A DNA stretch of 64,000 nucleotides, from positions 186,001 through 250,000 of the forward strand of contig NZ_FOTK01000001.1 in assembly GCF_900114535.1 (NCBI RefSeq), given 5' to 3'. The stretch comes from Methylobacterium pseudosasicola. GTDB taxonomy: Bacteria > Pseudomonadota > Alphaproteobacteria > Rhizobiales > Beijerinckiaceae. This document shows, piece after piece, positions 29,784 through 38,404 of the stretch; within the stretch, counting starts at the first letter, position 1; the number at the start of each line of letters is the position of its first letter. The notes below the pieces were generated by a model. The model made no database searches and had not been told where the DNA came from. It saw only the letters and a list, made by a program, of their open reading frames with translations. A program made the translations under genes and the position numbers.

Positions 29784-30695
29784 TCACCCGCGGCTACGAG
29801 CGGGGTGTCCGCTGTCCTCAAACCCCAATCGTGCAGCGGCTTTGCGCGTGCGCTTGGAGTCGCGGCGAAAACCGTCAGGACGGGGCCTAGCGAACGAGAT
29901 TTTCGCCGTGTCGTCAGCGGCTTCATGGCCGAATGCTGCAAACGTGGGCTGCGCCGCGTCGGACAGGGACTTGCCGGACCGCCCGATGGCCTCGTCCGCG
30001 ACACACCATCTCGCGGCCGCCGCGGCATGAATCTTGGCCGTATGAAGTACGGGCATCGGATTGGGCTTGTTGAACGCCAGAGCTATCTCCGGCGAGGCCA
30101 CGACGACCCCATCGACGCCCTGCGCCTCAAATTCGGACATGATGCGGCTATAGGTCTCGATTCCGAGCAACGTACTCTCGCCGTTGTAGATTCGATTGCA
30201 GATCGAGTAGTCGATATTCACCCATAACCCCTGGTCGGGCAGCACGACATCTACGCCCTCGGACCCACGAATGAGACTCCGGTAATAGGAGCCGCTCATC
30301 GTCGACGAAGTCCCGATAAAGCCGACCTTCTTCGAGGACAGGCGCCGGATCTCTTCGGCAAGCGCATCGCGGAGCTGGATCACGGGGATGCCAAAATAGA
30401 TTGGCGCGTCTTCAAGGGCGCAATGAAGGGTATCGCTGGTGATCATCAAGCCGTCCACGCCTTCGAGAAGAAGATTCGAGACAGCCGTCTTGATCTGGTC
30501 GGCGATCAACGGCCGAGTATCTTTCGACAGAAGGCGGATGATGGTATCCGGATCGAAACTCCACATCACCAAGTCCGCGGCAGCGCGGGTGTTGGTCAAA
30601 TTCATGACCTCACGATTGATCATCTGGTGGCATTCGATCGTCGAACGCCGGCTCAACCCACCGAGCACGCCCAATTTTTTTAGTCTGATGGTCAT
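29784..30695 (-). CDS. Aspartate/glutamate racemase-fold protein lacking both catalytic cysteines
   Basis: 303 aa from the ATG at 30695, preceded by GGGGGAG. The fold is clear from LGVLGGLSRRSTIECHQMIN and the HTAKIHAAAAARW end. In aspartate racemases such as YgeA the two catalytic cysteines lie in CTNTMH and GCTEI. Here these read TSDTLH (T86) and ASPEI (S201). The C-terminal 45 residues are an extra basic tail. It is either a non-racemising relative (for example an isomerase, lyase or binding protein) or inactive. It lies next to an AT-rich gene-free island and behind a nested palindrome, suggesting separate acquisition. Confidence 0.78.
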   Translation of the reverse strand: MTIRLKKLGVLGGLSRRSTIECHQMINREVMNLTNTRAAADLVMWSFDPDTIIRLLSKDTRPLIADQIKTAVSNLLLEGVDGLMITSDTLHCALEDAPIYFGIPVIQLRDALAEEIRRLSSKKVGFIGTSSTMSGSYYRSLIRGSEGVDVVLPDQGLWVNIDYSICNRIYNGESTLLGIETYSRIMSEFEAQGVDGVVVASPEIALAFNKPNPMPVLHTAKIHAAAAARWCVADEAIGRSGKSLSDAAQPTFAAFGHEAADDTAKISFARPRPDGFRRDSKRTRKAAARLGFEDSGHPARSRG

Positions 30696-31541
30696 CGTGT
30701 GCTCCCCCCGTCGAGCCTTGTGGCGGATGATTTCACATCCAAGCCGAAATTCACGCGCGTTCGCTGGAACATGCGCGGTGCATGCCTCATTCCTCGGCGA
30801 ATCCTTGGGCATATGCCCGGAGTGCGAATGAGGTATCAGACGCGAATGTGACCGAGATCCGCGCCTGGAACGTCGCCGTCCAGGCTCAATAGTTCTCTTG
30901 ATTGGATGAGGATCTGGGCGCGATTCGTGCGCAAAACTCCCGGTCGCGGTATCGTTTCGAAGTCGGGACGCGGTCTCGGCTTCGGTTTGGGCGCGCGGGA
31001 GACTGCCTATCGTGTCAGCCAGCGACGAGCCGTAGCGATTTTCAGCGCCGCGGCCGGTGCACAGTGAACGCAAGCCGAGAAAAGTCAAAGACTTTATGTC
31101 GATTTGTTTCAGGCGATAAAATATTATATCCGTAACACCTACTTGCTGTTTGGCATGCTAATTGAACCGGAGTAAAGAAATAAATAAGACTTCGATGTAG
31201 TTGGATTAAGATTTGGCAAAAGTTTCATACAAATACTTATCTGTTTTGTCCTGTCTGCCACATTTTCGTGAGCATATTTTGCGGGCCGCATCTGAATAGT
31301 TTTATTCTAAAAAGTTGATTTGTGATTGCGCTAATCCGTAGTGGCTGGAACGCAAGCGTGTGGGCATTATCGATCCCGGCAGGATCGCTGCTTCGCCACC
31401 TGCGAGGAACGCGTGAGACCCGCGACAGGTTCAGCGCTTCTCCCCCCTCCCTCGCGTCGAGGCTCGGTGGCATCCCCAAGGGGGCGACAACCGACGGGCG
31501 GCGGCCCACATATCGAGGATCTGTCCCGGAGAGCCCTTACG
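30696..31541. other. Gene-free, partly AT-rich region upstream of the racemase-like gene
   Basis: No convincing gene was found in these 846 bp. The short frames here have no family features. It holds a nested palindrome near 30785-30833 and, from about 31080 to 31330, a strongly AT-rich block unlike the rest of the window. The moaB promoter must lie near its right end. Confidence 0.6.
30785..30833. promoter_or_regulatory. Nested palindrome upstream of racemase-like gene
   Basis: The perfect palindrome GGGCATATGCCC (30807-30818) is flanked by inverted arms CCTCATTC (30785-30792) and GAATGAGG (30826-30833). It sits about 90-140 bp upstream of the racemase-like ATG, where an operator would be expected. 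Function is inferred. Confidence 0.5.
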
Positions 31542-32099
31542 ATGGCCGATCAGCCCGATGCCCGCCGTTTCATCCCGCTGGGAATCGCGGTGCTCACCGT
31601 CTCCGATACACGGCGGATCGAGGACGACCGCTCGGGCGATACGCTCAGCCAGCGGCTCACCGAAGCCGGCCATCGGCTCGCCGCCCGGGCGATCGTGCCG
31701 GACGAGATCCCAGCGATCCGCGTGCAGGTCGAGGCGTGGCTGCGCGACCCTGCGGTCGATGTGGTGATCACCACCGGCGGCACCGGCTTCACCGGTCGCG
31801 ATGTCACGCCGGAGTCGCTCGAGCCGCTGTTCGAGAAGCGGATGGACGGTTTTTCCGCCGTGTTCCACCGGATCTCGTACGACAAGATCGGCACCTCGAC
31901 CCTGCAATCCCGGGCCACCGCCGGGGTGGCGCAGGCGACCTACGTGTTTGTGCTCCCGGGCTCGCCCGGGGCGTGCCGGGATGCCTGGGACGGCATCCTG
32001 GCCCAGCAACTCGATTACCGGCACCGCCCCTGCAACTTCGTCGAGATCATGCCGCGGCTCGACGAGCACCTGCGGCGGGGCGCCAGCATCACGACGTGA
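31542..32099 (+). CDS. moaB: Molybdenum cofactor biosynthesis protein MoaB
   Basis: 185 aa from the ATG at 31542, with GGAGAG upstream. The MoCF-binding fold is shown by VLTVSDTR near the start, TTGGTGFTGRDVTPE in the middle and LPGSPGACRDAWDGIL near the end. MoaB/MogA-type proteins adenylylate molybdopterin before metal insertion. No other molybdopterin genes are close by. Its last 11 bp overlap the 3' end of the convergent permease gene. Confidence 0.93.
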   Translation: MADQPDARRFIPLGIAVLTVSDTRRIEDDRSGDTLSQRLTEAGHRLAARAIVPDEIPAIRVQVEAWLRDPAVDVVITTGGTGFTGRDVTPESLEPLFEKRMDGFSAVFHRISYDKIGTSTLQSRATAGVAQATYVFVLPGSPGACRDAWDGILAQQLDYRHRPCNFVEIMPRLDEHLRRGASITT

Positions 32100-33543
32100 C
32101 CGCGTTGCCCTCCTTGCGGCGCAGGACCGAGTGCCTGCGGGCGTAGAAGAAGTACACGACCAGCCCGATCGCCATCCAGATTACCAGGCGCAGCCAGGTA
32201 TCAAGGGGCAGGCCGGCCATCAGCAACAGGCAGAACAGGATGCCGAGGATCGGCACCACCGGCACGGCGGGCACCCGGAACGGGCGCTTCATGTGCCGGT
32301 CGGTCCGCCGCAGATGGATCACCGCGCCGCAGACCAGGATGAAGGCGGCGAGCGTCCCGATACTCACCATCTCGCCCAAGATGTTGATCGGCACCAGGGC
32401 CGCCACCAGGGCGACCGCGACCCCGATCAGCGCCTGGCTGCGATAGGGCGTCTGGTAGGTCGGGTGGACATGCGCGAACAGCTTCGGCAGCAGCCCGTCC
32501 TGGGCCATGGTGTAGAAGATCCGGCTCTGGCCGTAGAGCAGCACCAGGATCACCGTGGTCAGCCCGGTCAGCGCCCCGAGCTTGATCAGCAGGGCGAACC
32601 AGCCGATGCCGATGACGTCGACGCCCTTGGCGATCGGGTCGGGGACGTTCAACTCCTTGTAGGGTACCAGCCCGGTCAGGACCGCGGCCACCAGCACGTA
32701 CAGGATCGTGCAGACGATGAGCGAGCCGAGGATGCCGATCGGCATATCCTTCTGGGGCTTGCGCGCTTCCTGGGCGGCAGTGGAGACCGCGTCGAAGCCG
32801 ATGAAGGCGAAGAACACCACCCCGGCCCCGCGCAGGACGCCGCTATAGCCGTATTGCCCGAAGCTGCCCTCGTTCGGCGGGATCAGCGGGCTCCAATGCG
32901 CCGTGTCGACATGGCCCCAGCCGAGCGCGATGAAGGCGACCACCACGGTGAGCTTCACCGCCACCATGATGTTGTTGAACCGCGCCGATTCCTGGGTGCC
33001 GCGGATCAGCAGGATCGTGATCAGCGCCACGATCACCACGGCCGGCAGATTGAACAGCGCAGTGCCGCCGCCGTCGATCGGGGTGCCCGGCGCGTGCGCG
33101 AACCGGGCCGGGATCACGAGGCCGACGTCCTTCAAGAGGCTCGTGACGTAGCCCGACCAGCCCACCGCCACGGTGGCGGCGCCCATGGCGTATTCGAGGA
33201 TCAGGTCCCAGCCGATCAGCCAGGCGAAGAACTCGCCCAGCGTCGCGTAGGTGTAGGTGTAGCTCGACCCGGCTACTGGGATCAGCGCGGCCATCTCGGA
33301 ATAGCACAGGCCGACGAACGCACAGGCGATGCCGCCTAGCACGAAGGACAGCATGATCCCGGGCCCGGCATATTGCGCCGCCGCCGTGCCGGTGAGCACG
33401 AAGATGCCGGCCCCGATGATCGCCCCGACGCCCATGGCGGTGATCGAGAGCGCGCCGAGGGATTTCGAGAGCTGCTCCTCGCCCTCGCCGCTCTCCAGGA
33501 TGTCGTCGACGGATTTCCGCCCCATCAGGCCCGAGGACTCCAT
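32089..33543 (-). CDS. APC-family amino acid permease
   Basis: 484 aa from the ATG at 33543 with GGAAGG upstream. About twelve hydrophobic helices are present. The APC/cationic amino-acid transporter signature is visible in the first helix (MGVGAIIGAGIFVLTGTAA) and in AGVVFFAFIGFDAVSTAAQE. It resembles the YhdG/CAT-like group, which takes up amino acids with protons or by exchange. The substrate is unknown. It is convergent with moaB and overlaps it by 11 bp. Confidence 0.92.
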   Translation of the reverse strand: MESSGLMGRKSVDDILESGEGEEQLSKSLGALSITAMGVGAIIGAGIFVLTGTAAAQYAGPGIMLSFVLGGIACAFVGLCYSEMAALIPVAGSSYTYTYATLGEFFAWLIGWDLILEYAMGAATVAVGWSGYVTSLLKDVGLVIPARFAHAPGTPIDGGGTALFNLPAVVIVALITILLIRGTQESARFNNIMVAVKLTVVVAFIALGWGHVDTAHWSPLIPPNEGSFGQYGYSGVLRGAGVVFFAFIGFDAVSTAAQEARKPQKDMPIGILGSLIVCTILYVLVAAVLTGLVPYKELNVPDPIAKGVDVIGIGWFALLIKLGALTGLTTVILVLLYGQSRIFYTMAQDGLLPKLFAHVHPTYQTPYRSQALIGVAVALVAALVPINILGEMVSIGTLAAFILVCGAVIHLRRTDRHMKRPFRVPAVPVVPILGILFCLLLMAGLPLDTWLRLVIWMAIGLVVYFFYARRHSVLRRKEGNAVTS

Positions 33544-33681
33544 CGGCGTATCCTTCCTCGTGGCGCCATGGGAACGGCGCGCGCCTGTAACCTTCAATTC
33601 AGCAAGTTTTCTGCCACGGCGCCAGGAATTTCCCCGGATCTACGGCGGATAACGCCAAGTCGCGCTGCGACATTCTGTCGA

Positions 33682-34212
33682 TCAGGGCCGGTCGATTCGG
33701 GCGATCAGCGGCCGGATCTTGAGGCGCGGCGCGAACACCGCGCCGGCCCTCAGCGCCTCCCGCCGCACCACGTCGCCGGCCCGGGCGCGCTTGGCGCCGA
33801 TTAGGGCCTCGATCCGGCCGACGAGACGGTCGCTCAAGCCTGCGGCGGGGCGGTGCAGCCGGCCGAGCCCGGTCTCCGGCCGAGCGGTGCCGATGAAACG
33901 GTCGAGGGTGCGGATCCAGCCCTCGGCCGGGACATCCCCGGCCTCTAGGCACAGCACCCAATCCCGCCGCGCCGCCGCGGCCCCTGCGGCGTAGGGGCTG
34001 CCGCCTTCGTGGAGGACCAGCGCAGCACCGGTGGCGTCCGCGATGGACGCCGCCGCCTCGCTCTCCCGTCCGGCCACGATCACCGCATCGCCGACGAGAC
34101 CGCCGGCGACGCCGGATACCAGCACGCTGAGCGTGTCGGCCAAGCGATCGATCGCGTCCGGATCGGCCGGGTCGGCCAGGAAAGTCACCGCGGAGAGCAT
34201 GAGCGCGCCCAT
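33682..34212 (-). CDS. Small glycosyltransferase-like protein
   Basis: 176 aa; an in-frame ATG at 34200 is an alternative start. Segments such as HEGGSPYAAGAAAARRDWVL and LEAGDVPAEGWIRTLDRFI resemble a GT-A (family 2) fold around the acceptor DxD region, but the metal-binding aspartates are reduced to EAGD and the N-terminal donor-binding half is short. It may be a degenerate or specialised glycosyltransferase. It diverges from the radical SAM gene across the 130-bp parS-containing gap. Confidence 0.6.
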   Translation of the reverse strand: MGALMLSAVTFLADPADPDAIDRLADTLSVLVSGVAGGLVGDAVIVAGRESEAAASIADATGAALVLHEGGSPYAAGAAAARRDWVLCLEAGDVPAEGWIRTLDRFIGTARPETGLGRLHRPAAGLSDRLVGRIEALIGAKRARAGDVVRREALRAGAVFAPRLKIRPLIARIDRP

Positions 34213-34263
34213 AGCCGATTTTGCGCCGCGGTAAACCGGTGCACGGTGTCTCGACCAGGCTTG

Positions 34264-34287
34264 GCCTCAATTGCCTGAAATTGAGGC
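34264..34287. repeat. 9-bp inverted repeat near parS
   Basis: GCCTCAATT and AATTGAGGC are perfect arms separated by six bases. No T-run follows on either strand, so it is not a clear terminator. It lies 25 bp before the parS sequence in the same divergent gap. Confidence 0.6.
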
Positions 34288-34312
34288 GTTGGCCGGCCAC
34301 GTGTTCGCTTTA

Positions 34313-34328
34313 TGTTCCACGTGAAACA
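34313..34328. other. parS: parS centromere-like site (ParB binding)
   Basis: TGTTCCACGTGAAACA matches the conserved parS consensus TGTTnCACGTGAAACA at every defined position. ParB/Spo0J loads here and the ParABS system segregates the chromosome. It lies 14 bp before the ATG of the radical SAM gene, so ParB binding could also affect that gene's transcription. No parA or parB is in the window. Confidence 0.9.
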
Positions 34329-34342
34329 CGGGGCGGAGCAGC

Positions 34343-35458
34343 ATGGCTGAGATTGGGGACGGATCGACCCTCCGGACACCCGTGCGGCTGGGGCCAAGTA
34401 CGCGGCCCTTGGAAGCCCGGCGCGGCCGCGGCGCCACCGCCAACCCGACGAGCCGCTACGAAACCGCCAAGCGTGAGATATTTCAGGATCCCGATTGGGA
34501 AACTGACGCGCCCGCACCCCTGCGCACCCAGGTCACGCTGGAGCGCGCGGCGCGGATCATCGCCCGCAACACCTCGCCGGACATCCCGTTCGACCGGTCG
34601 ATCAACCCGTATCGCGGCTGCGAGCACGGCTGCATCTATTGCTACGCGCGCCCGACCCATGCCTGGCTCGGCCTGTCGCCGGGGCTCGATTTCGAGTCGC
34701 GGATCTTCGCCAAGCCCGATGCCGCGCGGCTGCTGGCACAAGAACTCGCCGCGCCGGGCTATCAGCCGGAGACGATTGCGCTCGGCACCGCCACCGATCC
34801 CTACCAGCCGTTGGAGCGGGAGCACCGCATCACCCGCGCGGTGCTGGAGGTGCTGCAGGCGGCCCGCCATCCCGTCGGCATCACCACCAAGTCCGATCTC
34901 GTCCTGCGCGACCTCGATATCCTGGCCGAAATGGCCGCGGACAACCTCGTGCTCGTGGCGATCTCGCTGCCGACCCTCGACCCGCGCCTCGCCCGGTTGC
35001 TCGATCCGCGGGCGCCGCGGCCGGAGAAGCGGCTCGCTGCGATGCGGCGCCTGAGCGAGGCCGGGGTGCCGGTGATGGTCAACGTCTCGCCGATCATCCC
35101 GGGGCTGACCGACCACGAGATCGAGGCGATCCTGGCCTGCGCCCGGGAGCATGGCGCCAGCCGCATCGGCCACGCCCTGCTGCGCCTGCCGGGTGAGGTC
35201 GCCGACCTCGTCGCCGACTGGTTCGCCGAGCACTATCCCGAGCGCCAAGCACGGGCTTTCGCGCTGCTGGCGCAGGCGCGGGGCGGCCGCGAGAACGACC
35301 CCCGATTCGGCCATCGCTTCCGCGGGGAGGGGGCCTATGCCGAGATGATCGGCCAGCGGGTCCGCCTCGCCGGCACCCGGCTCGGCTTCGCCTTCGGGCG
35401 GATGGGGCTGAACCGGACGGCGTTCCGCAAGCCGGGGGCGCAGCTCGCGCTGTTCTGA
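34343..35458 (+). CDS. PA0069-family radical SAM protein
   Basis: 371 aa. The [4Fe-4S] cluster motif is CEHGCIYC with C93, C97 and C100, preceded by the family-typical INPYRG. Other conserved segments are LGTATDPYQPLE, VGITTKSDLVLRD and NVSPIIPGLTDHE. This family (PA0069, Rv2578c-like) has no proven reaction. GGAG lies six bases before the ATG, and a perfect parS sequence lies just upstream, in the promoter or leader. Confidence 0.92.
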   Translation: MAEIGDGSTLRTPVRLGPSTRPLEARRGRGATANPTSRYETAKREIFQDPDWETDAPAPLRTQVTLERAARIIARNTSPDIPFDRSINPYRGCEHGCIYCYARPTHAWLGLSPGLDFESRIFAKPDAARLLAQELAAPGYQPETIALGTATDPYQPLEREHRITRAVLEVLQAARHPVGITTKSDLVLRDLDILAEMAADNLVLVAISLPTLDPRLARLLDPRAPRPEKRLAAMRRLSEAGVPVMVNVSPIIPGLTDHEIEAILACAREHGASRIGHALLRLPGEVADLVADWFAEHYPERQARAFALLAQARGGRENDPRFGHRFRGEGAYAEMIGQRVRLAGTRLGFAFGRMGLNRTAFRKPGAQLALF

Positions 35459-35847
35459 AGCCGGCTCAGGCCGCCCGGACGTTCACAGGCCCCAATGCGC
35501 GAGCGCAATGCCGCGTGCCTCGCACAGCTGGGATGCATTGGCCGCGTCCCGACACGCATGACCGGGCACCATTCCTGGCGTCCAGACGACAGCGAGGATC
35601 AGATTTGAGCGCCACGGACTCAGATGACAGCTCGGCCGGCATCCCGATCTGCCGCGGTGTAGTGCATCGGCTTGAGGCAAAGCAATCCTAATCGGCGAAT
35701 ATGTATTGATATAGAATGTCATAAATATGAGTTGCGACCGACATAGCTCGGATGGCATAGAATATTATTCTGAAAAAGACCTTAGATTTGTTCTGGATCG
35801 CAATCGCGAAAAAGCCTAGCGATTCAGTTTTTACGGAAGCGACTTCG
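35459..35847. other. Gene-free, AT-rich region upstream of chemoreceptor
   Basis: No gene was recognised in these 389 bp. The right half (about 35690-35800) is AT-rich and includes the inverted repeat AGAAT-ATT-ATTCT at 35759-35771. It probably contains the promoter of the chemoreceptor gene. Confidence 0.5.
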
Positions 35848-37980
35848 ATGTCTCGCGCGCCGCACCCGTCGTTCACCCGCATCGCTTTGGCGAAATTATC
35901 GATCGGCAAGATCCTGTGCGCGATCCTGCTCGCGATGAGCGTCATGCTGCTCGGCTCGGGCGTGACGACCTTGCGGGACGCCCAGATGCAGGCCGATCAG
36001 AGCCGCCGCGTGGTGGCGCTCACGGAGGCGAGCCGGACGCTCCTCCAGGATCTGCTCGCCATCCGCATGGAGCGCGGCCGCACGCTTCAGGCCCTCAAGG
36101 CCGCTGAACCGATTCCCGCCAAGGATGTCGCGTTGATCGCCACCCAGCGCGCGACCCTGGCGAGCGGGGTCGATCGGCTCGGGAATCTGGCCCGCGAGGT
36201 TGAGGTGCCCTCGGTCCGGGAGAAGGCCGAGTTGGCGCAACGAGCCTACGCGGCCCTGCTCGAGCTGCGCCCGCAGGTCGATGCCGCCCTGGCGGTGCCG
36301 GCAGCGCAGCGATCCGCGGGCACGCTGCCGCCCTTCGCGCAGGCGTCTCAGGCGCTGCTCGATGCGTTGATGGCGGCGAACGACGCGGTCGATGCCGCGA
36401 TCCCGCGCGGCGACGCGACCCTGGCCCATTACCTCGATCTGAAGCGCGCGGCCTGGACGTCTCGGGCCCTGATCGGCGGTGTGGTCGTGCGGATCGAGCT
36501 CGCGGTCGCCGCCGGCACGCCCTGGTCGCAGGCGGATATCGTCGCGGCGTCCGAGGAGCGGGGGCGCCTAGCCGGCGCCTGGGACGGCGTGGTCCGGACC
36601 GCCGCCGACGAGACGGCGGACACGGTCCGGGCGGCCTTCCGCAAGGCCAAGGCAGACAATTTCGAGGGCGAGGCGGCCGCGCGCCGACAGGCTGCCACGG
36701 AGGCGCTCACGCAGGGCCGGCCGACCGGATTGTCCATCGACGAATTGCGCACGCGCCAGACCGCCGAGGTGAACACGATCGCCGACCTCGCAAGCGCGGC
36801 CCTCGACGCGCTGGTCGATCGGGCTCGGGCGTTGACCGAGGACGCACACGCCACCCTGCTGCGGACCGTCCTGTTCCTCGCCGCCGCGATCCTGCTGACC
36901 GGGATCGGCACCCTCGTGGTGGTCCGCTGGGTGCTCCGACCGATCCGCAGCATGACCGAGGCGATGCGGGCGCTGGCCGCCGGTGACGCCTCGATCGTTG
37001 TCCCGGCCCAGGAGCGCCAGGACGAGATCGGCGCCATGGCCGCCGCCGTCCAGGTGTTCAAGGACAACCTGATCCGGACCCGACAGCTCGAAGCCGAGGC
37101 GGACGAGGCGCGCCGCGCGGCCGAGGAGCAGCGCCGGGCGGTCACGCGGCAGATGGCGGAGGCCTTCGAGGCCGCGGTGTCCGGCATCGTCACCCAGGTC
37201 TCGTCCGCCGCCACCGAGCTGCAGGCCACCGCCTCGCAGATGACCGCGAGCGCTCAGGAGACCGCCAGCCAATCCGGCACGGTGGCGGCGGCGGCCGAGC
37301 AATCCGCCTCCAACGTCAACACCGTGGCGAGCGCTGCGGAGCAGCTCGGCAGCTCCGTCGAGGAGATCGGCCGGCAGGTGCAGGATTCGACGATCCTCGC
37401 CCAGCGGGCGGTGGGCGAATCCGACCAGACCGCCGCCCTCGTCTCCGAGCTGAGCGCCGCCGCCGCCCGGGTCGGCGACGTGGTGCAGCTGATCGCGTCG
37501 ATTGCGGCGCAGACCAATCTCCTGGCCTTGAACGCCACGATCGAGGCGGCGCGCGCTGGCGAGGCGGGCCGGGGCTTCGCCGTGGTGGCGACCGAAGTGA
37601 AGGAACTCGCAGGCCAGACCGCCAAGGCGACGGAAGAAATCGCCAGCCAGATCGGCCGGATCCAAGGCGTCACCGGCGAGGCGGTGGGCGCGATCGGCAC
37701 GATCACCGGCCGCATTCGGGAGATCAACACGGTCGCGACCACGATCGCGGCGGCCGTGGAGCAGCAGGGAGCGGCGACCCGGGAGATCGTCCGGAACGTC
37801 ACCCAGGCGACCGCCGGGACCCAGGAGGTCACCGGCAACATCGCCGGGGTGGCCCAGGCCGCCGAGCAGACCGGCGCGGCAGCCGAGCAGGTCCTCGCCT
37901 CGGCAACCGGCTTGTCGCGCCAGTCCGAGCAACTCTCGGCCGAAGTCGATCGCTTCCTCGCGACCGTGCGGGCCGCCTGA
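35848..37980 (+). CDS. Methyl-accepting chemotaxis protein
   Basis: 710 aa from the ATG at 35848. A first membrane helix near residues 15-35 and a second near 340-360 enclose a large helical periplasmic sensor domain. Then come HAMP ([20 protein letters not shown]) and the cytoplasmic signalling domain with the hairpin tip [20 protein letters not shown]. The periplasmic domain is rich in Ala/Arg helices and resembles nitrate- or NIT-like four-helix sensors, but the ligand is unknown. It stands alone with no che genes nearby. Confidence 0.92.
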   Translation: MSRAPHPSFTRIALAKLSIGKILCAILLAMSVMLLGSGVTTLRDAQMQADQSRRVVALTEASRTLLQDLLAIRMERGRTLQALKAAEPIPAKDVALIATQRATLASGVDRLGNLAREVEVPSVREKAELAQRAYAALLELRPQVDAALAVPAAQRSAGTLPPFAQASQALLDALMAANDAVDAAIPRGDATLAHYLDLKRAAWTSRALIGGVVVRIELAVAAGTPWSQADIVAASEERGRLAGAWDGVVRTAADETADTVRAAFRKAKADNFEGEAAARRQAATEALTQGRPTGLSIDELRTRQTAEVNTIADLASAALDALVDRARALTEDAHATLLRTVLFLAAAILLTGIGTLVVVRWVLRPIRSMTEAMRALAAGDASIVVPAQERQDEIGAMAAAVQVFKDNLIRTRQLEAEADEARRAAEEQRRAVTRQMAEAFEAAVSGIVTQVSSAATELQATASQMTASAQETASQSGTVAAAAEQSASNVNTVASAAEQLGSSVEEIGRQVQDSTILAQRAVGESDQTAALVSELSAAAARVGDVVQLIASIAAQTNLLALNATIEAARAGEAGRGFAVVATEVKELAGQTAKATEEIASQIGRIQGVTGEAVGAIGTITGRIREINTVATTIAAAVEQQGAATREIVRNVTQATAGTQEVTGNIAGVAQAAEQTGAAAEQVLASATGLSRQSEQLSAEVDRFLATVRAA

Positions 37981-38404
37981 GCGCGGATCGCTTCTTGGTG
38001 CCCACGTCCCGTTCCGATCGTGCCGGCCTGTGTCGTCCGTCGCATGCTGGCTTCGGGCGTGTTCGCGTTCGATCGATTCCCTCTCTCCCTCATTCCATCA
38101 AGGAAACAGAGCGTCGTCCCGCGGCGCCGCCGCTGCGGCGGTGAGCCAATATCCGCGCGTCGGGAGCGCTCACGGAGCATGAGAGCAGGTCCGGCCGGCG
38201 AAACCGGCGCCGCAGGGTGGGCCGATGATAGATCCCAGTCCAGCTATGCAATGACATGAACATAAAATCGGATATCTGCAGGAAAGCAAAAATAAATAAT
38301 CGACGTCCTGCAAAATGATGCATGGTAAAACATATAAAAATGTCGTTGACCGGTGTGAGACTCAAGATAAAGAGGCGCGTATCTCACACGGTTGAGTTTG
38401 TTCG
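37981..38404. other. Gene-free region upstream of gcd
   Basis: No gene was recognised in these 424 bp. The part from about 38240 to 38400 is AT-rich. An inverted repeat with arms GTGTGAGA (38353-38360) and TCTCACAC (38382-38389) ends 15 bp before the gcd ATG and could be an operator or an mRNA hairpin. Confidence 0.5.

Noticed and set aside
30902..31135. 77-codon plus-strand frame in the AT-rich gap
   Set aside because: No ribosome binding site, Arg/Ser-rich without pattern, ends in the AT block; likely chance.
31237..31509. 90-codon minus-strand frame in the same gap
   Set aside because: No family features and no ribosome binding site; it covers the moaB promoter region.
34298..34303. Second CACGTG core 15 bp before the parS site
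   Set aside because: Flanks (GGC on the left, TTC on the right) do not match the parS half sites, so only the common hexamer is shared.
35759..35771. AGAAT-ATT-ATTCT as an Irr (ICE) or Fur site
   Set aside because: Spacing between AGAA and TTCT is five rather than the three of the rhizobial ICE motif, and the neighbouring chemoreceptor is not an iron gene.
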